Assembly (NCBI RefSeq): GCF_021789315.1
Contig: NZ_CP084561.1
Location: 2,976,001 to 3,040,000 of the forward strand
Source of the DNA: Arthrobacter sp. FW305-BF8
GTDB lineage: Bacteria; Actinomycetota; Actinomycetes; Actinomycetales; Micrococcaceae
DNA: 64,000 nucleotides
Reading direction: 5' to 3'
The notes below the pieces were generated by a model. It did not search any database, was not told the origin of the DNA, and worked only from the letters and a program-made list of their open reading frames with translations. A program made the translations under genes and the position numbers. This document shows, piece after piece, positions 25,439 to 33,878 of this stretch. Positions within the stretch are counted from its first letter, which is position 1; the number at the start of each line of letters is the position of its first letter.

Positions 25439-26173
25439 TTAGGAGGCCTGGGGCTGCTCCCGGCGGCTGACCGCGGCGATGAATGACCGAATGTAGCGGT
25501 CACCCTCGGGTGAATCGTGGGGCCGGTGCCCTCCGGCAGCGATGCGGTGCAGGGCACCGGTCTCGCGCAGGTAGCCGGCGATTTCCTCGTACAGCGGCTC
25601 CCAGCCGCCGGTGAGGACCAGGGTGGGAACACCAGGCACGATCTGCAGCGGCGCCTGCCACGGCGGTGCCTGCAGCCGCAGTCTCCTGGCCGCGCGCCTA
25701 GCCTCGGGGGTGCTGGGCTCCGGCGTGTCCGCGGCGAAGGCCCGCCGCAGGAACTCACGCTCGTAGTCGTCGTCGCCAAGCTGGTGCCGGACTTCGAACA
25801 GCGGCTCCATCAGGGCACGGTGCGCGGCGGTGGCCGGCAATTCAGCGGTAAGCGACAGGCATGCCGGCTCCACGAGCGTCAGCGAGAAGACAAGGTCAGG
25901 GCGTTCGACGGCGGCCATCATCGCTGCGATGGCCCCCTGCGAATGCGCCACCACGTGGCCCCCGGCGGCCCCGCGGCCGTCGTCAGCCAGGGACCGCAGC
26001 ACGATGCGGGCGTCCTCGGCGAAGTCGGTTTCCAGCGGCTCTGCCTCGGCGTCAAAGCCGTGGCGCCGCAGAAACAGGGCGTCATACTGCAGGGCCATGC
26101 CGTGCTGGCGCGGCCACGCAACGGAGCCGAAGTTACCGGCACCGTGGACGAACACTACCCGCTGCTTAAACAT
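25439..26173 (-). CDS. Alpha/beta-fold hydrolase
   Basis: This 244-residue protein has the N-terminal oxyanion segment VVFVHGAGNFG, the nucleophile elbow VAHSQGAIAAM (Ser) and a late His in AAGGHRPHDSPEGD. An Asp or Glu after TLVLTGGWEPLYEE completes a plausible triad. No signal peptide, so it is cytosolic. Substrate unknown. The ATG has TAAGGT exactly six bases upstream, indicating a leaderless mRNA. It lies 56 bases downstream of ffh on the same strand. Confidence 0.85.
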   Translation of the reverse strand: MFKQRVVFVHGAGNFGSVAWPRQHGMALQYDALFLRRHGFDAEAEPLETDFAEDARIVLRSLADDGRGAAGGHVVAHSQGAIAAMMAAVERPDLVFSLTLVEPACLSLTAELPATAAHRALMEPLFEVRHQLGDDDYEREFLRRAFAADTPEPSTPEARRAARRLRLQAPPWQAPLQIVPGVPTLVLTGGWEPLYEEIAGYLRETGALHRIAAGGHRPHDSPEGDRYIRSFIAAVSRREQPQAS

Positions 26174-26185
26174 GACCCAACCTTA
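26174..26185 (-). promoter_or_regulatory. -10 box for a leaderless alpha/beta-hydrolase transcript
   Basis: TAAGGT (26185-26180) precedes the ATG by six bases on the minus strand. No Shine-Dalgarno sequence. Confidence 0.5.
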
Positions 26186-26229
26186 TGGCAGCAGTCTGAC
26201 ATCGGCGCCGGCCGACATGACCGTGCTCC

Positions 26230-27813
26230 CTATTTGCCGCCCATGAACTTGTCGAAGCCCTTGGGGAGGTTCAGCTGGGACGGATCAAAGTCGCCCGACT
26301 GCTGGCCGAAGGCGGCTCCGGTAGGCACCGCCTTGGCCCCGGCGGCCCGCCTGGCCTCGGCCTCGCGAAGCTCCTGCGCCGCCTTGGCCGGGTTGCCGGA
26401 ACGCGCCTTCTTCTTGGGCGCGTTCTTGCCGCCGCCCTTCCGGGCGCCGCCTGCCCCCATCCCGGGCATCCCGGGCATTCCCGGCATGCCGCCGCCCTGG
26501 GCCATCTTCTTCATCATCTTCTGGGCCTGGGCGAAGCGCTCCAGCAGCCCGTTGACCTCGGATACGTGCACGCCGGAGCCCCGGGCGATGCGGGCCCTGC
26601 GCGAGCCGTTGATGATCTTGGGAGCCACACGCTCGTGCGGGGTCATGGAGCGGACAATGGCCTCCACCCGGTCGATCTCGCGCTCGTCGAACTGCTCCAG
26701 CTGCTGCCGGATGTTCTGCGCACCGGGCATCATCATGAGCATCTTCTTCATGGAGCCCATTTTGCGGATCTGCTGCATCTGGGCGAGGAAGTCGTCGAGG
26801 GTGAAGTCCTCCTGGTCGGCGAACTTCTTCGCCATCCGGGCGGCTTCGTCCTTGTCCCAGGACTTTTCAGCCTGCTCAATGAGGGACAGGACGTCACCCA
26901 TGTCCAGGATGCGCGAGGCCATCCGGTCCGGGTGGAACAGTTCGAAGTCGTCCAGGCTTTCACCGGTCGAGGCGAACATCACGGGCTTACCGGTGACCGA
27001 CGAAACGGACAGCGCGGCACCGCCGCGCGCGTCGCCGTCGAGCTTTGACAGCACGATGCCGGTGAAGTTCACGCCTTCGTCGAAGGCGGTCGCCGTGTTG
27101 ACGGCGTCCTGGCCGATCATGGAGTCGATCACGAAGAGGACTTCGTTGGGCACAATGGCGCGGCGGATCTGGCGCGCCTGCTCCATCATGTCGGCGTCGA
27201 CGCCCAAACGCCCGGCGGTATCCACGATGACGACGTCGTGCAGCTTCTGGCGTGCTTCCTCGATGCCGGCCCGTGCCACGGCGACGGGATCGCCGGCCGG
27301 GTGCGCCAGTTCGGAGGTGGCGCCCGGGTGCGGAGCGAAGACCGGAGCTCCCGCGCGCTTGCCCACTACCTGCAGCTGCGTGACGGCATTGGGGCGCTGG
27401 AGGTCACAGGCGACGAGCAGGGGGCTGTGGCCCTGCGCCTTCATCCACTTGGCGAGCTTTCCGGCCAGGGTGGTCTTGCCCGCACCCTGGAGGCCGGCGA
27501 GCATGATGATGGTGGGGCCGGTCTTGGCCATCCGGATGCGCCGCGTCTCGCCGCCGAGGATCTCAACAAGTTCCTCGTTGACGATCTTCACGATCTGCTG
27601 GCTGGGATTCAGTGCCCCGGAGACCTCGGCGCCAAGCGCGCGTTCACGGACCTGCCCGGTGAACTCGCGGACCACGGGCACGGCAACATCCGCGTCCAGC
27701 AGGGCGCGCCGGATCTCGCGGACTGTGGCGTCGACATCTGCCTCGGTGAGGCGGCCCTTGCCGCGAAGGTTCTTGAAGGTTGCTGTCAACCGGTCAGAGA
27801 GTGAATTGAACAC
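26230..27813 (-). CDS. ffh: Signal recognition particle protein Ffh
   Basis: Ffh is the SRP54 GTPase that binds signal sequences and 4.5S RNA and targets nascent chains to FtsY. The 527-residue protein has N, G and M domains: GLQGAGKTTL (G1), DTAGRLGVD (G3) and a methionine-rich M domain (MGSMKKMLMMMPG). The C-terminus carries a GMPGMPGMPGMG repeat and a basic Ala-rich tail. The start is the GTG at 27813. Its partner ftsY is at 32.6 kb. Confidence 0.97.
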   Translation of the reverse strand: MFNSLSDRLTATFKNLRGKGRLTEADVDATVREIRRALLDADVAVPVVREFTGQVRERALGAEVSGALNPSQQIVKIVNEELVEILGGETRRIRMAKTGPTIIMLAGLQGAGKTTLAGKLAKWMKAQGHSPLLVACDLQRPNAVTQLQVVGKRAGAPVFAPHPGATSELAHPAGDPVAVARAGIEEARQKLHDVVIVDTAGRLGVDADMMEQARQIRRAIVPNEVLFVIDSMIGQDAVNTATAFDEGVNFTGIVLSKLDGDARGGAALSVSSVTGKPVMFASTGESLDDFELFHPDRMASRILDMGDVLSLIEQAEKSWDKDEAARMAKKFADQEDFTLDDFLAQMQQIRKMGSMKKMLMMMPGAQNIRQQLEQFDEREIDRVEAIVRSMTPHERVAPKIINGSRRARIARGSGVHVSEVNGLLERFAQAQKMMKKMAQGGGMPGMPGMPGMGAGGARKGGGKNAPKKKARSGNPAKAAQELREAEARRAAGAKAVPTGAAFGQQSGDFDPSQLNLPKGFDKFMGGK

Positions 27814-27897
27814 GCGCCGTGCACTTCTTTCAGTGGATGTACGGGACTCGACTATCTAGGGTATCAAGACACGCCTGCAAGGTGGCATGCTGGCAGG

Positions 27898-29286
27898 GTG
27901 ACGAGCCAAACGACTGTGAAAACCCTGCTCATCCTCGGTGCCTCCGGCGATCTCACCGGACGGCTCCTCCTTCCCGGCCTGGCCAGGCTGGTGGCCACAG
28001 GACGTGCCGCCGGCCTGTTGCTCGTGGGAGCCGGCTCGGACCCGTGGTCACCTGAACAGTGGCAGGAACGTGTGCACACCGCCTTTGACGCTGCCGCCGA
28101 AACGGCGACGGACGCCGGCAGGGACGCGCTGGCGGCCATGGCAAAGTCCACGCAATACCACCAGGCCGACGTCACCGCGGACGGCCCGCTCGCAGAACTC
28201 CTGGCAGGCCTTGAGGGGCCCATTGCCGTCTACTTCGCGTTGCCGCCGCAGGTGAGCCAGAAGGCCTGCGAGATCCTGCGCCCGGAGCAGGTCCCCGCCG
28301 GGACCCGTCTGGTCATGGAGAAGCCCTTCGGCGCCGGCGAGGAGTCGGCCCGCGAACTCAACCGGACACTCCTGTCCCTTGTTCCGGAGGACCACATCCA
28401 CCGGGTGGACCATTTCCTGGGCAAGGCCACTGTCCTGAACATCCTTGGCCTGCGGTTCGCCAACAATTTCCTGGAGCCGGTCTGGAGCCGCGACCACATC
28501 GCCAAGGTGGAAATCATCTTCGACGAGGACCTGGCCCTGGAGGGCCGTGCACGCTATTACGACGGTGCGGGCGCGCTGCGCGACATGATCCAGAGCCACC
28601 TGCTGCAGATCATGGCGCTGCTGGCCATCGAGCCGCCGGCCACCATCGGCGAGCGCGACCTCCGCGACGCCGTCGCCGCCGTCCTGCGGGCCAGCAGCAT
28701 CAAGCCGCCCTACACGGACAGCACCCGGCGGGCGCGCTACCTGGCGGGACGCCTCGGCGGCAAGGAAGTCCCCGATTACGCAGGGGAAGAGGGCGTGGAC
28801 CCGGACCGGAACACCGAGACCCTGGCGGAGGTGCACGTGCACATCGACAACTGGCGCTGGAAGGACGTGCCGTTCATCCTTCGTTCCGGCAAGGCCCTCG
28901 GGACCAAGCGCAAGGAGGCTGTGGTCACCTTCCGGCCGGTTCCGCACCTGCCCGCCGGATTCACCGGCAGGGACACGCCCAACACGCTCCGGATCGGCTT
29001 CGGCCCGGACACCTTGGAGCTCGACGTCGACGTCAACGGCCCCGGGGACATTTTCAGCCTGGACCGCGCCGCACTCGTGGCCGAGCTCAACGCCTCCGAG
29101 CTGCTGCCGTACGGCGAAGTGCTGGAAGGCGTCCTGACCGGCGATCCCCTGCTGTCGGTCAGGGGCGACACCGCCGAGGAATGCTGGCGGATCGTGGAGC
29201 CGGTGCTGGCTGCCTGGGCAGCAGGCAAGGTGCCGCTGGAGGAATACCGGGCCGGCTCCGGCGGCCCCGCGCCCAAACAGGCCTAA
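27898..29286 (+). CDS. Glucose-6-phosphate 1-dehydrogenase family protein
   Basis: This 462-residue enzyme should oxidise glucose 6-phosphate to 6-phosphogluconolactone with NAD(P). It has the Rossmann motif LGASGDLTGRLLLPGL, the EKPFG block, and the substrate/catalytic segment HRVDHFLGK in place of the usual RIDHYLGK. It is shorter than typical Zwf (about 500) and may be a second paralogue rather than the main Zwf. The GTG at 27898 has only CAGG before it; CATGCT lies six bases upstream, a weak leaderless signal. It lies between ffh and glnK on the opposite strand, where streptomycetes have glnD. Confidence 0.85.
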   Translation: MTSQTTVKTLLILGASGDLTGRLLLPGLARLVATGRAAGLLLVGAGSDPWSPEQWQERVHTAFDAAAETATDAGRDALAAMAKSTQYHQADVTADGPLAELLAGLEGPIAVYFALPPQVSQKACEILRPEQVPAGTRLVMEKPFGAGEESARELNRTLLSLVPEDHIHRVDHFLGKATVLNILGLRFANNFLEPVWSRDHIAKVEIIFDEDLALEGRARYYDGAGALRDMIQSHLLQIMALLAIEPPATIGERDLRDAVAAVLRASSIKPPYTDSTRRARYLAGRLGGKEVPDYAGEEGVDPDRNTETLAEVHVHIDNWRWKDVPFILRSGKALGTKRKEAVVTFRPVPHLPAGFTGRDTPNTLRIGFGPDTLELDVDVNGPGDIFSLDRAALVAELNASELLPYGEVLEGVLTGDPLLSVRGDTAEECWRIVEPVLAAWAAGKVPLEEYRAGSGGPAPKQA

Positions 29287-29313
29287 GCGCCCAAACAGCC
29301 TAAGCGCCCAAAG
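29269..29313 (+). repeat. Short tandem repeat across the G6PDH stop codon
   Basis: The unit GCGCCCAAACAGGCCTAA occurs first as the last codons and stop. It is repeated with one base lost (29287-29303), then partly again (29304-29313). It looks like slippage duplication just before the terminator. Confidence 0.7.
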
Positions 29314-29323
29314 GCTTAGCGCG

Positions 29324-29360
29324 GAGAGGGCCGGTCACCGTTGTGGTGACCGGCCCTCTC
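29324..29360. terminator. Bidirectional terminator between G6PDH gene and glnK
   Basis: GAGAGGGCCGGTCACC and GGTGACCGGCCCTCTC form a perfect 16-bp stem with a five-base loop between convergent genes. Confidence 0.8.
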
Positions 29361-29384
29361 GCTGCGTTGGGCTGCTGGCCGGTG

Positions 29385-29723
29385 CTAGATGGCGGCTACG
29401 CCGCGTTCACCCGTCCGCACCCGCACTGCTTCGAACACATCGACCGTCCAGACCTTGCCGTCGCCGGCCCGGCCCGTGTTGGAGCTGGCGATGATGACAT
29501 CCAGGATGTCGTCAGCCTGTTCGTCCGTGGCGAGCACCTCCACGCGGATCTTGGGCAGCAGGTCCACGTTGTACTCGGCGCCGCGGTAGACCTCGGTGTA
29601 GCCGCGCTGCCGGCCGTAGCCGCTGGCCGCACTGACCGTCAGGCCCTGGACCCCGTAGGCCTCCAGGCCTTCGCGGATCGATTCGAGCTTCTCCGGACGA
29701 ACGATTGCTGTGATCAGTTTCAT
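29385..29723 (-). CDS. glnK: Nitrogen regulatory protein P-II
   Basis: PII is a trimeric sensor of ATP/ADP and 2-oxoglutarate; GlnK-type PII binds and closes the ammonium channel AmtB. The 112-residue protein has the T-loop GRQRGYTEVYRGAEYNVDLLPK with Tyr51, the usual nucleotidylation site. The C-terminal signature is DGKVWTVDVFEAVRVRTGE. The ATG overlaps the amtB stop by four bases, so it is coupled to amtB. No glnD is adjacent, so how Tyr51 is modified here is open. Confidence 0.96.
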   Translation of the reverse strand: MKLITAIVRPEKLESIREGLEAYGVQGLTVSAASGYGRQRGYTEVYRGAEYNVDLLPKIRVEVLATDEQADDILDVIIASSNTGRAGDGKVWTVDVFEAVRVRTGERGVAAI

Positions 29724-31078
29724 GCCCCCACGCTTTCCTTACCTGTTGCTGCTGCTGTGTTCTTGCCGTCGCTGCCTGCGGGAACAGCGTCGGTGCCGCT
29801 GGTCTGCCCGCCGGTGATCAGCTCGTGCAGGGGCTGGAAGCTGCCCCCGTGGCCGCCGACGCCGAACTCGTAGGCGGTTTCTGCGTGCAGGCTGAGGTCC
29901 ACGCCCACGGCTTCCTGCTCCTGGGAGACCCGGAAGCCCATCGTCTTGTGGATGGCCACTGCGATAATCGCGGTCAGGACAGCCGAGTAGGCGATGGCGA
30001 TGCCGGCTGCGGCCAGCTGGGCCCAGAGCTGGGCGAAGCCGCCGCCGTAGAAGAGGCCGCCGCCGACGCCGTCGGCCGGAAGGGCGATGAAGCCGAGGGC
30101 AACGGTGCCGATGATGCCGGAAACGAGGTGGACGCCGACGACGTCCAGTGAGTCATCGAAGCCCCAGCGGAACTTGAGGCCGACAGCGAGGGCCGAGGCC
30201 ACACCGGCGACAACGCCGAGTCCAAGGGCACCGACCGGGCTGACGTTTGCGCAGGCCGGGGTGATGGCGACCAGACCGGCGACCACACCGGAGGCAGCAC
30301 CCAGCGAGGTGGGGTGGCCATCACGGACGCGTTCGGTGACCAGCCAGCCGAGCATGGCCGCAGCCGGAGCAGCCAGGGTGTTGACCCAGATCAGGCCGCC
30401 CTGCTCCGCGGTGGTGGCGGCGCCGCCGTTGAAGCCAAACCAGCCGAACCACAGAATGGCCGCGCCGAGCATGACGAACGGGATGTTGTGCGGGCGGTGG
30501 TTCGGGTCCTTGCCGAAGCCCTTGCGGTTGCCGATGATGAGGACCAGGATCAGCGCGGCCACACCGGCGTTGATGTGGACCACGGTGCCGCCGGCGAAGT
30601 CGATCGCGGGGCCGAGAGCCTTGCCGATGGCGCCCTCGGGTCCGAAGAGGCCGCCGCCCCAGACCATGTAGGCGAGGGGGCAGTACACCAGCGTGACCCA
30701 GACGGGCACGAAGACGCTCCAGGCGCCGAACTTTGCGCGGTCCGCGATGGCGCCGCTGATGAGGGCGACAGTGATGATCGCGAACGTGGCCGCGTAACCG
30801 ACCTTGATGAGGCCGTCAGGGGTGGTGATGCCCTCGAGGCCGAACGTGGCGAACGGGTTCCCGACAATCTGCAGGAATCCCTCGCCGGAGCTCATCGATG
30901 CGCCCCAGAGTACCCACACCACGCCGACCATGCCGATGGAGATGAAGCTCATCATCATCATGTTCAGTGCTGCCTTGGCGCGCGTCATGCCGCCGTAGAA
31001 AAATGCCAGACCTGGTGTCATGAACAGCACGAGTGCCGCCGCCACCATGAGCCATACGTGACCTGCGGTAAGTTCCAT
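29720..31078 (-). CDS. amtB: Ammonium transporter
   Basis: This membrane channel-transporter for ammonium has 452 residues and about 11 hydrophobic segments. Family motifs are FFYGGMTRAKAALNMMM near the N-terminus and FAGGTVVHINAGVAALI in the middle, which carries a conserved pore-lining His. The C-terminal cytosolic tail is long and Ser/Thr/Gly-rich, where GlnK would dock. GAGAGGA precedes the ATG. A GlnR-like site lies about 165 bases upstream. Operon amtB-glnK. Confidence 0.96.
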   Translation of the reverse strand: MELTAGHVWLMVAAALVLFMTPGLAFFYGGMTRAKAALNMMMMSFISIGMVGVVWVLWGASMSSGEGFLQIVGNPFATFGLEGITTPDGLIKVGYAATFAIITVALISGAIADRAKFGAWSVFVPVWVTLVYCPLAYMVWGGGLFGPEGAIGKALGPAIDFAGGTVVHINAGVAALILVLIIGNRKGFGKDPNHRPHNIPFVMLGAAILWFGWFGFNGGAATTAEQGGLIWVNTLAAPAAAMLGWLVTERVRDGHPTSLGAASGVVAGLVAITPACANVSPVGALGLGVVAGVASALAVGLKFRWGFDDSLDVVGVHLVSGIIGTVALGFIALPADGVGGGLFYGGGFAQLWAQLAAAGIAIAYSAVLTAIIAVAIHKTMGFRVSQEQEAVGVDLSLHAETAYEFGVGGHGGSFQPLHELITGGQTSGTDAVPAGSDGKNTAAATGKESVGA

Positions 31079-31241
31079 GGTGCACGTCCTCTCTTGATCG
31101 AATGCTGCGGAGTGATCCGCCTGCCCAACGCCTTTTTGCGTCCTGGACCAAGTTTTGCCCCGGTGTGTTTCGCTGGCGGAGGATTTAGATTGCCGGTCTG
31201 TTACAACAACCTCCCTGACGTAAATGGTGCATATCCTGCTT

Positions 31242-31257
31242 GTTACGGTTATGTTTC
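31242..31257. promoter_or_regulatory. GlnR-like half-sites upstream of amtB
   Basis: Read on the minus strand: GAAAC-ATAACC-GTAAC, matching the b- and a-half-sites of the actinobacterial GlnR box with the correct six-base spacer. Another GTAAC lies 42 bases closer to amtB (31204-31200). Regulation by nitrogen status is likely; GlnR itself is inferred. Confidence 0.45.
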
Positions 31258-31306
31258 ATCGCCCCCAAACGCCCGCCGTGCCTGTTCAGCAAGGATCCGC
31301 CGCTTC

Positions 31307-32557
31307 ATGAGCCCACTCCCCCGTAATGCCGCGGGCAAACTTCGTTTCACCGCGGTCCGCCGCGCCGACGGCGCTCCGCTGCCCCGTGACATCAAGGTGA
31401 TGCTTGTCGCAGCCTTCCTGATTGCCCTGGGCTTTGGCCTGGTGGCGCCGGTGCTGCCGCAATTCGCCACCACGTTCGACGTCGGCGCGACGGCCGCCGC
31501 TGTCATCGTCAGTATCTTTGCTCTCATGCGGCTGCTGTTCGCCCCCGCCGGCGGCGCCCTTATCGGCAGGCTCGGCGAGCGTCCGGTCTACGTCGCTGGA
31601 CTGCTCATCGTGGCGGCGTCCACGGCCGCCTGCGCCTTCGCCCAGAGCTACTGGCAGCTGCTGGTGTTCCGCGGGCTTGGCGGTGCCGGATCGGTCATGT
31701 TCACGGTGGCATCGATGGCGCTGGTCATCAGGCTGGCCCCACCGGAGAGCCGCGGCCGGGTGTCCGGCGCGTACGCGTCGGCGTTCCTGATCGGCAACGT
31801 CTGCGGGCCCATCGTCGGCGGCCTGCTCGCCGGCTTCGGCCTGCGCATCCCGTTCCTGGCCTACGCCGGCGCGCTCGTTCTGGCTGCCCTGGTGGTGCAG
31901 ACGCAGCTCAGCCATGTTCCCGGCTCTGCCCGCGGCCAGGCAGCGGCTGCGCCGGCCATGAAACTCGGCGAGGCCTTCGGCGACAGCGCCTACCGGGCAG
32001 CCATGCTCTCCAGCTTCGCCAACGGCTGGGCTACTTTCGGTGTGCGCATGGCCACGGTGCCGCTGTTTGCCGTTACGGCCCTGAACTCCGGGCCCGGGGC
32101 GGCGGGCTGGGCGCTGGCAGTCTTCGCCGCCGGGAATGCCCTCGCCCTGACCGTGTCGGGCCGGCTGGCCGACAGCCTGGGCAGGAAGCCGATGATGGTG
32201 GCGGGGCTCGTGGTCACGGGCGCGGCGACGGCCGGGATTGGCCTGACTCAGGGGCTGGGGTGGTTCCTGGCCGCCTCGATGCTGGCGGGAGTGGGAGCGG
32301 GAATGCTCAATCCCGCGCAACAGGCGGCGGTTGCCGATGTGATTGGCCGCGAACGTTCCGGCGGACCTGTACTGGCGGCCTACCAGATGACCTCGGACAT
32401 CGGTGCCATCCTTGGGCCGGTGCTCGTCGGTTTGCTGGCCGACCGGCTGGGTTACAGCTGGGCCTTCGCAGCCACGGGCGCGGTGCTCCTGGCCGCCGCG
32501 GCAGGCTGGCTGGCCGCGCGGGAGACGGTGCACCGCGAGCCTGCAGACGCCCCCTAA
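31307..32557 (+). CDS. MFS transporter
   Basis: This 416-residue membrane protein has about 12 hydrophobic segments after a basic 28-residue N-terminus. The family motif between helices 2 and 3 reads GGALIGRLGERPVYVAG, and its repeat in the second half is SGRLADSLGRKPMMVAG. Such proteins of the drug:proton antiporter class export small molecules; substrate unknown. The ATG at 31307 has AAGGA 11 bases upstream. Divergent from amtB. A palindromic repeat/terminator starts eight bases after its stop. Confidence 0.88.
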   Translation: MSPLPRNAAGKLRFTAVRRADGAPLPRDIKVMLVAAFLIALGFGLVAPVLPQFATTFDVGATAAAVIVSIFALMRLLFAPAGGALIGRLGERPVYVAGLLIVAASTAACAFAQSYWQLLVFRGLGGAGSVMFTVASMALVIRLAPPESRGRVSGAYASAFLIGNVCGPIVGGLLAGFGLRIPFLAYAGALVLAALVVQTQLSHVPGSARGQAAAAPAMKLGEAFGDSAYRAAMLSSFANGWATFGVRMATVPLFAVTALNSGPGAAGWALAVFAAGNALALTVSGRLADSLGRKPMMVAGLVVTGAATAGIGLTQGLGWFLAASMLAGVGAGMLNPAQQAAVADVIGRERSGGPVLAAYQMTSDIGAILGPVLVGLLADRLGYSWAFAATGAVLLAAAAGWLAARETVHREPADAP

Positions 32558-32564
32558 ACGCATG

Positions 32565-32618
32565 TAGGTAGCAGCAGGGGGCGTTCCCAAGACTGGGAAC
32601 GCCCCCTGCTGCTACCTA
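32565..32618. repeat. Dispersed palindromic repeat, copy 1 (also a bidirectional terminator)
   Basis: Perfect 25-base arms, the left beginning TAGGTAGCAGC and ending GGGGCGTTCCCA, around the loop AGAC. It is related to the palindrome at 55910-55969: 22 of 25 left-arm bases are identical and the three differences are matched by complementary differences in the right arm. It lies between convergent genes (MFS, ftsY), so it can serve as a terminator. Confidence 0.85.
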
Positions 32619-32631
32619 GTTGGGAGAGCGA

Positions 32632-33849
32632 CTAGTTCAGGAGGGCGTCGACGAAACCCTCCACCTCGAACGGCGCGAGGTCGTCCGCACCTTCGCCTAG
32701 GCCGATGAGCTTCACTGGTACTCCGAGGCTCTTCTGGATGGCGACGACGATGCCGCCCTTCGCGGTTCCGTCCAGCTTGGTCAGCACGATGCCGGTGATG
32801 TTGACGACCTCCGCGAAGACCCGCGCCTGGTTGAGCCCGTTCTGGCCGGTGGTGGCGTCCAGCACCAGAAGGACCTCGTCCACCTCGGCCAGCTTCTCCA
32901 CAACGCGCTTGACCTTGCCGAGCTCGTCCATCAGGCCGACCTTGTTCTGAAGGCGGCCGGCAGTGTCGATCATGACGACGTCGACTTCCTGGTCGATGCC
33001 GGCCTTGACGGCCTCGTACGCCACGGATGCCGGGTCCGCACCGTCGATGTCGGATTTCACGGTGGGAACGCCCACGCGCTGTCCCCAGGTGGCCAGCTGC
33101 TCTGCCGCGGCGGCACGGAAGGTGTCGGCCGCGCCGAGGATGACGTCCTTGTCCTCCGCCACGAGCACGCGGGCCAGCTTGCCCACCGTGGTGGTCTTGC
33201 CGACGCCGTTGACGCCCACCACCATCACGACGGCCGGCCTGTCCGCGTGCCGGTCTACCCGCAGGGTCCGGTCCATGGACGGGTCCACGATCTTGATGAG
33301 CTCTTCGCGGAGCAGCGCCTTGACGTGCTCGGGGTCGCGCGTGCCCAGGACCTTCACGCGTTCGCGGAGCGCGTCCACAAGCTGCATGGTCGGTTCGGTG
33401 CCAAGGTCGGCCAGGAGCAGGGTTTCCTCCACCTCATCCCAGACGTCCTCGTCGATCTTGTCGCTGGAGAGCAGTGCCAGCAGGCCCTTGCCGAGCACGT
33501 TGTTGGACTTGACTAGGCGTTCCCGGAGGCGGTTGAGCCGCCCCGCCACGGGCAGCGGCGTCTCCACCGGGATGGTTTCCAGGCCTGCGGCGTCGTCCGG
33601 GACCTCGGTTTCCAGGCCTTCGATGTCGACGGCGTCCGGGTCCTTTCGGACTGCAGGCGCAGCAGGCGCAGCCGCGCGGTCCTCCAGGAGGGTCCCTCCG
33701 CCGCCGTGCGGCGCAACGGGGTCGTTGGCGTCCCGGGTGCCGAGGTATTGCGTGCGGGATTTCCGGGCCTTCATCAGCACCGGGACCAGCCCGCCGATCA
33801 CTACCAGGGCAGCCAGAATGGGCAGAAGAATGGGGATAATGTCATTCAC
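32632..33849 (-). CDS. ftsY: Signal recognition particle receptor FtsY
   Basis: FtsY docks SRP-ribosome complexes at the membrane through paired GTPases. The 405-residue protein has an N-terminal membrane segment (IIPILLPILAALVVIGGLVPVL), an acidic/proline linker (A domain, about 35-105), then NG domains with GVNGVGKTTTVGKLA and DTAGRLQNK. The membrane anchor is usual in actinobacteria. It follows smc by 29 bases and is probably co-transcribed with it. Confidence 0.97.
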   Translation of the reverse strand: MNDIIPILLPILAALVVIGGLVPVLMKARKSRTQYLGTRDANDPVAPHGGGGTLLEDRAAAPAAPAVRKDPDAVDIEGLETEVPDDAAGLETIPVETPLPVAGRLNRLRERLVKSNNVLGKGLLALLSSDKIDEDVWDEVEETLLLADLGTEPTMQLVDALRERVKVLGTRDPEHVKALLREELIKIVDPSMDRTLRVDRHADRPAVVMVVGVNGVGKTTTVGKLARVLVAEDKDVILGAADTFRAAAAEQLATWGQRVGVPTVKSDIDGADPASVAYEAVKAGIDQEVDVVMIDTAGRLQNKVGLMDELGKVKRVVEKLAEVDEVLLVLDATTGQNGLNQARVFAEVVNITGIVLTKLDGTAKGGIVVAIQKSLGVPVKLIGLGEGADDLAPFEVEGFVDALLN

Positions 33850-33878
33850 ACCCCTAGCTTCTCACAAGCCACACGTCC

